NCBI GenBank assembly: GCA_002286855.1
Contig: NRSV01000081.1
Location: forward strand, 1 to 64,000
Direction of reading: 5' to 3'
Origin: Bipolaris cookei
Lineage: Eukaryota > Ascomycota > Dothideomycetes > Pleosporales > Pleosporaceae
Length of the DNA: 64,000 bases
Shown in pieces: positions 22,720-32,250 of this stretch. The notes under the pieces were generated by a model. That model saw only the letters and a program-made list of their open reading frames with translations, was not told the DNA's origin and made no database searches. A program made the position numbers and the translations under genes. Positions within the stretch are counted from its first letter, which is position 1; each line of letters begins with the position of its first letter.

Positions 22720-23649
22720 GTATATGGCGGATACGAGCCCCTGCCCTGCAGTCGGCGTTGCTTTCGGTGTAAACCCTCTTGTGCGCAACAACAAACTCGG
22801 TGCCGTTGATTTCGCACTTGGCGAACTCCCATTCGGTGATAGAAAGCTGGACCTGTAGGGCGGACGCTTCAGCGTGTTCTCCCGACTGGTAAAGGTTATT
22901 TTTGTGTATGTAAGACCAGGCTCTTGGATTTCCTTATCCCTACCTGATACTTGTGCTGACGACTCACTTTGGTTGCCACGCGAACAATTGTCCCGACACC
23001 ACCGACGCTTAGTACAGGAATCAGCCAGTCACGTTGGCCTGTTGGAGCATTAAACTTAGATTTTTCAAATTTGCGATTATCCTGCCAACCTTGGCTAGAC
23101 CGCCACACGGGAGCTTAACGGCTACAATGTTTTTTTGTACTGGTCGAGCAAGTCCAGCATTTCTGAATTGATGTTGAGACGTGCGACAACGACGGGAAAG
23201 TTGTATAGGACAAAGAGAATTGGCGATGCGTCTGCGAGATCCTGAAATTACTCCATAATATTATCTTAGTGCATAGCGAAGCTAGAATACGAAGGCACAA
23301 GGGCAAGGTAGTACGGCGTACTCGGTTCCTTTGCTTCCATAATGTGGCAAATCGAGTCGTGTGTGTAACCTGCTACTCCCCCTATCGTGATAGGCAGCTC
23401 GGCGCGACCGGGACGCTACGCCGCTTTGTAAGATCTTTGGAATAGTCGGCTCTTTTCTTCAGACGACAAGTGCCGACGCGTCTCCGTTGGTGGCTGTGAT
23501 CACGATTCTATGGAAGCCGTTGGATATGAGAAATCTCAAGTGCTTCCTTGGACATCCCAGTGAATCTCTTGAAAAGCATCGTTTTTGAATCAATTCAAAC
23601 AAGGTACGTGGAGTTTCTGTGGGAAAGAGTATAACGTAGAACCATTTCT
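22720..23649 (-). pseudogene. DHDPS-family aldolase (DapA-like), broken
   Basis: Minus-strand blocks in shifting frames match the dihydrodipicolinate synthase / 4-hydroxy-2-oxoglutarate aldolase family in order. They are a block ending SSEEKSRLF, TIGVAGYTHDS-like sequence, ILFVLYNFPVV, LNINSEMLDLLDQYKK, VKLPCGGLAKVGRI, APTGQRDWLIPVLSVGG, and the C-terminal EWEFAKCEINGTEFVV. Stops and frameshifts occur throughout, so no enzyme can be made. A LINE fragment is inserted at the 5' side (23664-23788). It neighbours a polyketide synthase relic on the same strand. Assignment rests on remembered family blocks, not on a search. Confidence 0.65.
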
Positions 23650-23663
23650 ACTGGTTATGGAAG
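23650..23663. repeat. Target-site duplication, left
   Basis: ACTGGTTATGGAAG here and ACTGGCTATGGAAG at 23789-23802 flank the LINE fragment. They differ by one T/C. Confidence 0.8.
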
Positions 23664-23788
23664 AAGCACCATAGCCACACTACCCCCATCCAAACTCCCC
23701 CATTGTAAATAAACCCCATAGAACGGCCTTCGGCCAAAGTCTTACATAGCCCCGAGCTGATATAGGACTATAATAGAATAATAATAAT
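23664..23788 (+). mobile_element. LINE 3' end, copy C (125 bp)
   Basis: The sequence starts AAGCACCATAGCCACACTAC, runs through the shared 3' UTR blocks (GAACGGCCTTCGGCCAAAGT) and ends GGACTATAATAGAATAATAATAAT. A 14-bp duplication flanks it. This is the expected product of target-primed reverse transcription with severe 5' truncation. It sits between the aldolase relic and the polyketide synthase relic. Confidence 0.85.
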
Positions 23789-23802
23789 ACTGGCTATGGA
23801 AG

Positions 23803-24324
23803 GCATTTTGTGGATGATGTCAGTGTCTGGATGGGAGCAGACTCGCGGGAGATGAGACACAGGGAGCGAAGTTGTTGAGACGCGCAGTGTGCGCATGCTG
23901 GACGACCGCAACGCCGCGGACACATCCGTCACCTCCGTGCCGTAAGTGTAGAGATGCGTTTCTGTCGTGAAGATGCGGTTAGATATCCGACAGCAGCGAT
24001 TCGCCATTACAGACTACGTACAACTACTTGGCGGCTCGGCGTGTTCACCGACAACATCTCGCGTCTCGGCTGCGCTAGTAAACGTCTTGGTGACCCCATC
24101 CAACCCCACGCGATGAGCATCGCCATTGCAGCCATCCCGGGACTCCGCTGGTTACGATGCTCACCTTGGTCCCGATCGCGTCACCCGGCCCCGCGCGTCG
24201 TTGAAGTGGGCTTTACGGGAAAGCCGGCGAGCTAACCAAGCCGTTTACCCCAGGTTTCTACATACTGTATGCAGTACTACTTACGTGTGCGTTCTTCCTC
24301 AAACTTCCCTTGACCTTGACAGGA
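23803..24324. other. Degenerate DNA between the aldolase and PKS relics
   Basis: A minus-strand ORF at 24007-23768 and a few other runs look coding-like but were not identified. Some of it may be further polyketide synthase sequence downstream of the dehydratase. Confidence 0.3.
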
Positions 24325-24985
24325 AATGCATTCCAGGGAACCCATGTCCATGAGAATCCCGCCGGTCTCACTAATGAACCGCGACTTGGCAAAAACTCCA
24401 CGAGGACCTTTCCTAAGCCCTCAGGCTATAGAGATTCCGGTCTTGAGGCCTTTGGCAGGCGTAGAGTTTCATATACTTAGACTGTCGATCACGACAGGCA
24501 CGAAAGCAGACTTCACAGATTTCACGTTGCCTCCATGCGGAGCAATCAGTGCCAAGTGAAAGCAGGCATCGATTGTCGCAGAGTGGATACGGTAGTCTGA
24601 TTCAAGCTTGGTGATACCAGCGCTGGGATTCAAGTTGCTACTTGCTCGGCATTCGTCCTTGGGCACCAACAAGTTGTCGAGCCCTTGGAATGCCTCACCA
24701 TAGCACTGGACGACTCACTGTGGTCCAAGATAGGCTTGACGCTGCCTATCAACAACAGCATTATCCCCTTGTGCTGTGCGAAGACTTTACCGATGCCTGC
24801 AACCTCCAAAGGATCTCCGGCCTATAATTTGCTCGTTAAAATTGTAATGCAGAAGATAGTTGTATACTTACTAGAGTTCCGGTACCGCAACATTCGAAAT
24901 AGTTTGTTTCAGCTGGATCGACGTGTCCGGAATTGGTATATGCCTGCCTCATCACAGGCTCTTGAACGACTGAACTCGGGTGAAA
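24325..24985 (-). pseudogene. Highly reducing polyketide synthase relic (KS joined to DH)
   Basis: On the minus strand a ketosynthase C-terminal part reads VDPAETNYFECCGTGTL, then a 50-nt intron (24871-24822), then AGDPLEVAGIGKVFAQHKG and LLIGSVKPILDHSES. At about 24695 this passes, in another frame, into a dehydratase-like region with CYGEAFQGLDNLL, then YRIHSATIDACFHLALIAPH and VKSAFVPVVIDSLSI. The acyltransferase and the dehydratase hot-dog N-terminus are missing between them. The conserved His of the KS motif HGTGT is Cys here. Stops follow the DH part. It is a non-functional remnant of a secondary-metabolite gene; the product is unknown. Confidence 0.65.
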
Positions 24986-25069
24986 AACGCCATGCGATTG
25001 AACATTCTTACCCAGTCATGGGTGATTTAACGTCTATAACCTATATTTCGAGATACGTATACTGATATG

Positions 25070-26065
25070 GATGATCCCTGTATAACCGCTCTTATGTGGT
25101 AAACTTCTCTCAATGCTCGGCTCAGGGGCGGCCTGACTCGTAGGTGCTCATCTAGAATCAGCCTGGGGCATCAGATAACGGCGGTTGGATTATGGTGCCG
25201 GTAGTTGTGAGTAGAAGCGAGAGAAAGTGGTGTTTGATCTTGAGGTGATGGGCGATAAATCGGTAAGCTGAACGTTCTCGTTCTCGAGAGAGCGGATATG
25301 GATCGGGTTAGACATGTGGAACAACTATCATAATTTGCCTTCCTCGGATTCAGGTCGGCAGCTCGTTGCGTATTGCCTGGGAATTGTGTGCTTTTGGCTC
25401 ATCATTACTAGACGAGCAATGATTAGTATGAGAGTGATAGTTAAAATGGGATAAGAGTAAGGCTTAGACGTAATTACGAGCTTCTTGCTATCGGTAATAT
25501 TGAATTATTGTCATGCGTGTAATACTCCACTCAATATTCCCGTTTCTTTTGATAGAAAAGACCCTTTGTGACAGTGATATAGACCTTGCCAGAGTCCGTG
25601 GTCAAACCTGTCACACTCATCACTCCCAGGTCTCAGAATTCCGTATTGATTCGGACTCTATAAAGCCATACCAACATGCGAAGCTGAGTATATGAGCTGT
25701 TCAAGCGCTGCCGCTCACTTGACCTGGACTTGTCAAGCACTGGAGGAGATTTTGGGGCAACACCATAATTGCCGACAATCAAGCTGTCATCGCCCTTGTG
25801 AAAGAAGAACGTATAAATACAAGGTCAAAGCATATCGCAATCTACTACTACTTCACTTGGGAACGTTGATTAAGCGGGTCTTTTAAGATTAAGTATACAG
25901 TGTTAGCACCTAACATCTAACATCTAACATCTAATATTACTAATATATACACTAAGGTATTACCTTTGCCTCGCTTGAGAAGCATGCTACATATGCTATA
26001 GTTGTATAGATGATATAGGAGGACTATAGGATAAGGATAGTAGCGTTTATTTTATTTTCTTCTTA
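25070..26065. other. No recognised gene
   Basis: About 1 kb with short ORFs only. A short TAACATC repeat occurs near 25910-25935. It may contain further decayed 5' polyketide synthase sequence, but I could not show it. Confidence 0.35.
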
Positions 26066-26167
26066 ACGTATTTCACCAGTGTGCGCCCCATGAAGTTATA
26101 GTATCTTACCTTCGCAATAATATTGCGCAACACCACCACGATTTTTCTTACTAAGCAAAACAGAATA

Positions 26168-26235
26168 ACGTACTCCACCAGTAAGCTGGCCACACCAGTA
26201 AGCTGGCCGCCCCACCAAACCTGACGCGACTCTCT
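26168..26235 (+). repeat. Left 68-bp TIR of family B element
   Basis: It begins ACGTACTCCACCAGTAAGCT. The unit CCAGTAAGCTGGCC occurs twice, spaced 18 bp start to start, and its core CCAG-TAAG-CTGG is an imperfect palindrome. These are probable transposase binding sites (inference). Confidence 0.9.
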
Positions 26236-26249
26236 CCACAACCACCACC

Positions 26250-27890
26250 ATGCCGCGCCGACAGCGCTCTATACAGACTTCTCGTGAAGGCAGAATAAGT
26301 CTTGCTATAGCTTCATATCGTAATAACCCAAAACAATCTATTTATAGTCTCGCGAAAGCGTACGATGTACCAAAGTCAACTCTTCAGACGCGTCTCCACG
26401 GTACCCAGCCACGATCAGAGATAGTCTCTACCAACCGAAAGCTACTACCTATTGAAGAGCAGTCTCTTGTGCAATGGATCCTAGACCTTGATCGACGCGG
26501 TTTTCCGCCCCATATCATTGACGTGCGACGAATGGCAGACGCTCTACTCGCTGCGCGCGGCCAAGATCCACCTCCACAGCCTGTTGGCAAGAACTGGGTA
26601 TCGCGCTTTATCCAGAACCAGCCAGAGCTCCAGACAAAGTGGACTAGAAGATTTCATAGTCAGCGCGCTTCCTGTGAGGATCCTATCGCAATTGCAGCCT
26701 GGTTTAAGCTAGTAGAAGAGACGCGCCAGACGTACGGCGTCCTAGACCAAGACATCTACAACTTTGACGAGACTGGATTCGCAATGGGCGTCGCTGCAAC
26801 GTCAAAGGTAGTTACAAGCTCTGACAGAGTCGGCCGAGCAGTTGTTGTACAGCCAGGCAATCGCAAATGGGTTACAGTAATCGAGTGCGTGAACGCGTCT
26901 GGCTGGTGTCTACCACCGTTAGTGATCCTGTCTGGCAAGGCCCACCAGAGCAGCTGGTACCCCAATCTCCCACTAGACTGGGCTATCGGCGTCTCAGACA
27001 ATGGATGGACGACTGATCAGCTTGGTGTAGAGTGGGTGAAGCACTTTAATCGGCATACGGCAGCTCGTACGGCTGGAGTCTATCGACTTCTTATCCTAGA
27101 CGGCCACAGCAGCCACGCTACACCAGAGTTCGACCAGTACTGCGCCGAGAATAAGATTATTACTCTCTGTATGCCGCCGCATACGTCGCATCTTCTTCAG
27201 CCGCTTGATGTTAGCTGCTTCTCGCCGCTTAAGCGGGCGTACGGGCGTGAGATTGAGAAGCTCGCCTGCCAAGGCGTCTACCACATTGACAAGATAGACT
27301 TCCTTACAGTCTACCAACAGATCCGGCCAATAGTTTTCACGCAGCAGAATATCCAGGCTGGTTTTCAAGCGACAGGCCTTATCCCTCCTTGTCCAGATCG
27401 CGTTCTATCGTCGCTTACCATAGCCAGAACACCGTCTCCACCACAGACGACTACAGATAGTAACGCTGCAGCGCCAGCGGCAGCAGCGCAGACAGAGACA
27501 CCACATACAGTAGCAGAGCTTCAGCAGCAGGTACGCTATCTCCAAGAGCGGCTTCGCCGGAAATCAGAGAGCCCAACAAGCATTGCGATACGCCAGCTCG
27601 CTAAAAGCGCTCAGCTTGCTATGCAATCAGCAACAATAGTTATAGAGGAGAATAAGAAGCTACGTGCAGAAGTCCAGCGCCAACGACAAAAGCAAGACCG
27701 GCAGCGTCAATATATTGCTACTGGCGGGGTGCTTCAAGCCCAACAGGCTCAGCAGATGGCTGCAGAGGCAGAAAGGGTGGTGATGGAGGCTGGCCAGAGC
27801 CAGGGTGGTGAGCGACGTCAGCGCGCGCCGCCGACGTGCACGAAGTGCCACGTTCAAGGACATACTCGGACTTCATGTAGAGCTTCCTAA
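26250..27890 (+). CDS. Fot1/pogo-type DDD transposase, apparently intact
   Basis: This is a 546-residue protein starting 14 bp inside the left TIR. Two helix-turn-helix regions lead it, a psq-type region (about 15-50) and a CENP-B/Tc5-type region (about 65-140). The DDE_1 catalytic core shows Asp173 in NFDETGF, Asp284 in LLILDGHSSH and Asp320 in LLQPLDVSCF. The 35-residue gap before the third Asp is typical of pogo-type enzymes. The C-terminus has a Gln/Ala-rich linker, a charged coiled coil and a zinc knuckle with Cys530, Cys533, His538 and Cys543. It should cut and paste TIR-ended elements at TA sites in the nucleus. No stops or shifts are seen. Confidence 0.93.
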   Translation: MPRRQRSIQTSREGRISLAIASYRNNPKQSIYSLAKAYDVPKSTLQTRLHGTQPRSEIVSTNRKLLPIEEQSLVQWILDLDRRGFPPHIIDVRRMADALLAARGQDPPPQPVGKNWVSRFIQNQPELQTKWTRRFHSQRASCEDPIAIAAWFKLVEETRQTYGVLDQDIYNFDETGFAMGVAATSKVVTSSDRVGRAVVVQPGNRKWVTVIECVNASGWCLPPLVILSGKAHQSSWYPNLPLDWAIGVSDNGWTTDQLGVEWVKHFNRHTAARTAGVYRLLILDGHSSHATPEFDQYCAENKIITLCMPPHTSHLLQPLDVSCFSPLKRAYGREIEKLACQGVYHIDKIDFLTVYQQIRPIVFTQQNIQAGFQATGLIPPCPDRVLSSLTIARTPSPPQTTTDSNAAAPAAAAQTETPHTVAELQQQVRYLQERLRRKSESPTSIAIRQLAKSAQLAMQSATIVIEENKKLRAEVQRQRQKQDRQRQYIATGGVLQAQQAQQMAAEAERVVMEAGQSQGGERRQRAPPTCTKCHVQGHTRTSCRAS

Positions 27891-27947
27891 AGAATAATAT
27901 CTCTTAATTTTATCTTATTTTATTACGTTGTTGTAGAGCAATTACGC

Positions 27948-28015
27948 AGAGAGTCGCGTCAGGTTTGATGGGGCGGCCAGCTTACTGGTGTGGCCAGCTT
28001 ACTGGTGGAGTACGT
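27948..28015 (-). repeat. Right 68-bp TIR of family B element
   Basis: Inverted copy of 26168-26235 with a single substitution (CCCCATCA against CCCCACCA). The internal repeated CCAGTAAGCTGGCC unit is preserved. Confidence 0.9.
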
Positions 28016-28017
28016 TA

Positions 28018-29650
28018 CTATTCTTCAGACTCATCGCCATCTTCCACATCCTCTAATTCTACTTGGCAGGTGCGAGAATTATGTCCAATTTGGCTGCAAT
28101 GTCCGCAGCGCTGTTCACTGCGCACTCTCTTCGCAGGCGTTGCACTGTCGTTACGGTTACCACCCTCTGCCTCAGCCAGCTGATCAGCCACCTGACCAAC
28201 TATAAGAGTCTCTTATACCTGTACGTAGCGCCACTCAGGAGTTTTTCGCTTTGTTGCTTCTTCAATTGTAGCCTCAAGGCAATGTACTGTTTCTCACATT
28301 AACATCATTTCATGAGCTATCTGCTGGGCTCCTTTACTAAGCTGCCGCACCTGCTCATCAAGAGAACTTGTAGGAGAACCTTTCTGGGTTTGCATGCGGT
28401 TTCGAACAAGCGTAGCCTGCGCCTTCATTTCGCGCGCGTTGTGCGGCGTTTTCGGGTCCCAGGCAGTGCTCTCTTCCGCTGGTGGAGTCGGCGTATGCAG
28501 CACAACGTTAAGCTGTGATAAAACAATGTGATGATCGTGTCGTGTAAGTCTAGCACCTCGAAACCCTCCGCAGATACTTTCTGATGTAACAGCCTTGCAA
28601 TAGGCCTTTTTGAACGCTGGTAGGAAGGTTTCTTTGCTGATATGGTGTATGCGATTGCTTGCCAAGACTGAGACAGTGTCACTATATGCGCACTTCAACG
28701 GCGAGAAGCAGCCTAAATCAAGAGGCTGTAAGAGGTGAGACAATTGGGGAGGCATATAGAGGAGGATTATCTTCTTCTCTTCGCAGAGATCTCGGAATTC
28801 CACTGAGCAGTGGCTCTCGTGGCCGTCAATAATGAGCAGCCTATGCGTCCCCACAGGGCGCACATGGGAATCGAAGTGACGGAGCCAGTCAAGCGCTAGA
28901 TCGTTGTTCGTCCAGCCGTAAGGGCTAACGTGAATCACCCAGTCGCGTGGTGGGTCCTCTGTGAACCAGGTAGAGATTAGAACCTTGCCTGCAAAGATGA
29001 GAAACGCTGGGATACGCTTCCCTGTTGCGCCAACACCTTGTATTAGCGTAACTAACTCCCGGTTACCTGGCTGGATAGTCTTTGATTTCTCTGGTTTGTG
29101 TGAGCCTGTGATAAAATCTTGCTCATAATAAAGCTAGTCTCGTCGAAGTTGTAGACATCTTCGTCCACAATACCATACTTCGCCTTTGTATTCTGAGCTA
29201 GCTCGAACCAGCACTTGACAAGCGCTGGATCTTTGCAGACAACTCGCGGGCGATCGTATGGACGGCTCCGACGCGTACGCAGCTCAGGACTGCGCTGGAC
29301 AAACCTATCAACCTAGTTCTTACCAACCTCCTCTCCGCCACGCTCCTGGGCAGTCTATTAGCCATATCTCGCACGTCATCTCTCCCACAGGGTAGTCCTC
29401 GCTTAGCCTCAGCTATTACACGCCTAATAATGGCCTCCTCTCCTAGCTTTGTTAGGCGCTTGCAATTTGGCTCGCAATCGCGTCGAGCGCGTCCTCCAGT
29501 GCGTCGTCTTTGGAGAGTAGTTCGCAGGACATTATAGGCTGCAGCAGCGCGCTTTCCACTTCTAATAGATCCAAATCTGATATCTTGGATAGCTAAGGAT
29601 ATATCTGCTTCAGTATAGGCTTTGTGCATGTTGCGTTGTTGAGACATCAC
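28018..29650 (-). pseudogene. Family D transposase, frameshifted
   Basis: From the ATG at 29650 the frame shows an N-terminal helix-turn-helix (TEADISLAIQDIRFGSIRSG) and a CENP-B-like region, then loses frame around 29350-29200. The catalytic part reappears at 28938-28294 with LLIIDGHESH and LLQPLDLGCFSPLK. After another shift come the linker and a zinc knuckle (CGHCSQIGHNSRTC) near 28060-28110. At least two frameshifts disable it. Confidence 0.7.
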
Positions 29651-29711
29651 GCATTGTTGTCACGAAGGAGGGGTTTAGTGAGAAAGCTTCCGGTTCGGTG
29701 GTGAAACACAT

Positions 29712-30598
29712 TATATGTAAGTTAAATATTCAGGCTTGATTGCGGATGGTGGTGCAGTATCTCCAGAATGATGTTTCCTAGAAATCGCTCTGTCCGATAG
29801 TCCGAACTAGCGTGACGATTTTGCATGAATCTTCGCACAGTAACACAGCACACAATTTCATTTGCTAGATCGCACCATAGTTAGAATTACCAAAGGAATA
29901 TTGTGCTCCTTACACTTAGCAAAGCCTCTCAAACTGCAAATCGCATCTGTCGTATGCCATACTTGGGACATTGTATGAGTGAAACGATAAGGGAGAAACC
30001 ATTTGGAAGAATCAAAAATTTGGATTCTGTCTTTTGTCATAAAGCATGGCGGCCAAACCGTGCTCTTTCTCGCAGGGCCGGGACTAGGAGATCAACACTC
30101 CCATGGGATGGAAGAGCTAATTGTCAATCAAAAGTAAAAACATTATCTATAGACATGGTACCTTGACACAACCCTACCATGGCACTGATTTGAGTCCTTA
30201 GTCTGTGCTGCAATACCTGTACAGTATAGAATGCCTGTATCAGTAGCTTTGACGGAATTTAGATGTGGGAGAAGCAATATCATGTGAGTAGCAAACAATA
30301 TTAACTTGTCAACTGAACTGACTCCACAGCATGAACTTGTTACGAATACTTGTAAACACAGGGGTCGTGGCTACGATGAGTTTTAAGCTGGACGTTCAGG
30401 TCTAAATGCTATAGCACTTGACAGCACATGTGGTCTTCAAGTTCAGGGTGTACTGGTAAGGATGAATGAAGCACATTGGTTCTGATGAATATCCAAAAAG
30501 AAGAACGGGTATCAATTTATAACCAAGAGAAATTCGTCCACCTTGCGCATATTGTACAATACAACTCCATGGCAAAGGTTAAACTAGACATAGCCAGA
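29712..30598. other. Boundary between repeat-rich and gene-rich parts; no gene recognised
   Basis: Short ORFs only. The last bases should contain the 3' UTR of the minus-strand gene at 30599-31081. Confidence 0.4.
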
Positions 30599-31081
30599 CT
30601 AGGCCTTTGTGTAGGCTGGCAGATCCTCAGAATATTGCACCTTGGTGGCAGCCCTCCTGGCCATCCTCCTCTCGCGGCGATCCAACTCCTTTGCCACCGC
30701 CTTGGCCAACTTCCTCCTCTCCTCCCTTTCCTTCTGCTTCAAGACATTGTTCTTTCCATTGCCTGTCCAAACCTTCCTGAACTCCTTGCGGAACTTTTGG
30801 CCAAAAGTGATGTGCTCGTCGGCCTCGTCTTCAGCTTGGCGCTGCTTGTGCTCCTCCTCGTCCTCGGTGTCGTAAAAATCCGAGTCATCGTTGTTGTCGC
30901 CATCGTCGACAAGGCGATTGCTTTCCGAGGACTCGAGGCTGACGGCGCGCTGGTTGCGGGCCTTGTCCCAGGCCTTTGTGCGCGAGTAGGCGATGCAACT
31001 GGTGATGCTGAGGACGGTAAGAAAGGGAAAAGAGAGGAAGAGCAGCATCACGATGCCAAAGGCGATGATGTCTTCGTCCAT
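30599..31081 (-). CDS. Small single-pass membrane protein, charged tail
   Basis: This 160-residue ORF has one strong hydrophobic segment at about residues 6-30 (FGIVMLLFLSFPFLTVLSI), which is probably a signal anchor. An acidic Asp/Glu stretch follows around 60-85, and then a long basic, helix-forming C-terminal half (KEREERRKLAKAVAKELDRR). No known domain was recognised. The composition suggests an ER or other endomembrane protein with a cytosolic coiled tail. It marks the first apparently intact single-copy-type gene right of the transposon block. Confidence 0.65.
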   Translation of the reverse strand: MDEDIIAFGIVMLLFLSFPFLTVLSITSCIAYSRTKAWDKARNQRAVSLESSESNRLVDDGDNNDDSDFYDTEDEEEHKQRQAEDEADEHITFGQKFRKEFRKVWTGNGKNNVLKQKEREERRKLAKAVAKELDRRERRMARRAATKVQYSEDLPAYTKA

Positions 31082-32097
31082 GGTGCGTGCAGTTTGAGAG
31101 ATTTAAATAAGTGGTACGTTGTGAGATTGAGGTGGGATGTTGAAGAAGTGATCAAGGTCAAGGGATGTTGCAATATGTATGTATTAATGTAATAGTGTTG
31201 GGGTGTTGGGGAAAGGAGAGGCTTGTTGCCACCTTGGCCCAGTGTGGCGCAGCGGCTATGGCGACGTTCACATGCAGTATGCACGTCATTGCCGTGCATG
31301 AGTCATGCACCAGTACCTAGTACTACATATGTGTTTACGCATATATGTATGTACATAGATACCTATGCAGCATGTTACTATTCTTCAATCACAAATATTA
31401 CACAGTGTGCATGCAGTCGTCACCCAGCGGCATGAGGCTATATCGTAATTTACAGATCGGAGGGCATGGGCTGCTTGGTAATTCTGCGCTAAAAATACGG
31501 CCTAAGAGGTAAGTTTCGGCCATGTCTCCTAGGGGTCATACTAATGAGGGACTGTTCGCCCCTTTCTGCTGTGCAGTACTCGACGTTACGTCCTCGATCG
31601 TCCGCTTAAGTACAATCTTACAGTTGAGTGAACAAAACCGACCACAGCATGGTAGGACGAACATGTACGTCACGGCTGCCTCTCATGTTGCTGGTTGGGG
31701 GCGTTCGTCCTCTGCGGCCTCTGCGCCGCTTTACGATCACCCAGCATTGATACGCTTTTTATTGTTCTAGCGCAGCCCATCGGGCCGTTCCATCTACTGT
31801 GTAATCGACTTTCAGAATGCATAGAATCAACCGTGGTATTCACTCCTATATGATTGCTTGAGCTGAGCTCAATATGCCCTCACATACCTAGCACTGTGAA
31901 CAAAAAGACCGATTAATATCACTAATATATCCTCTTAGTTTTTTTTTGGGGGGGGGTTTGACGCCTCTATACAGCGTGCGAAAGTGGGGGAAAGAGATTA
32001 CTCCCGCCCTATACGAAAGTGCTAAGCTAGGTTGAGGGTATTAATAACATCACATTAACCCTTTTAATCAACCAGACCCGACCCACACCGCTGGCAT
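31082..32097. other. Divergent intergenic region
   Basis: This lies between the membrane protein and the protease. It contains a T9G9 run (31939-31956) and short ORFs of no clear value. It should hold both promoters. Confidence 0.4.
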
Positions 32098-32105
32098 TAT
32101 AAATA
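32098..32105 (+). promoter_or_regulatory. TATA-like box
   Basis: TATAAATA, 146 bp before the protease start at 32251. Its position fits a core promoter with a 5' UTR of about 110 bases. Confidence 0.4.
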
Positions 32106-32250
32106 TTACGATGTTCATCATTGCCCTAAGAGATCCTACACAGTTTGCGTCTGTATATACAGACTTGTCACGCCCTGGAGTTTTGTCTCACATTAGCTTC
32201 TTCATCTTCTAATATTGATAAAACCAATTTTTTTAACACCAGCATCCATC

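Larger units (their letters stand above)
26168..28015 (+). mobile_element. Intact Fot1/pogo-like element (family B)
   Basis: An 1848-bp element with 68-bp terminal inverted repeats (26168-26235 and 27948-28015) that differ at one position, flanked by TA (26166-26167 and 28016-28017). It holds a single uninterrupted transposase gene on the + strand. Near-identical ends and an open frame indicate a recent arrival compared with every other element here. It lies inside the older family D element. Confidence 0.92.
26066..29711 (-). mobile_element. Older Fot1/pogo-like element (family D) holding a nested element
   Basis: The left end ACGTATTTCACCAGTG follows TA at 26064-26065. The right end, read on the minus strand, is ATGTGTTTCACCACCG, with TA at 29712-29713. 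The shared core is TTTCACCA, so the ends are diverged and the left boundary is less certain. The interior has a minus-strand transposase (29650 to about 28018). The intact family B element at 26168-28015 is inserted near the transposase 3' end. Confidence 0.6.

Noticed and set aside
22577..22858. 93-codon + strand ORF with a poly-Ser run
   Set aside because: The run is translated microsatellite; the minus strand carries the aldolase C-terminus.
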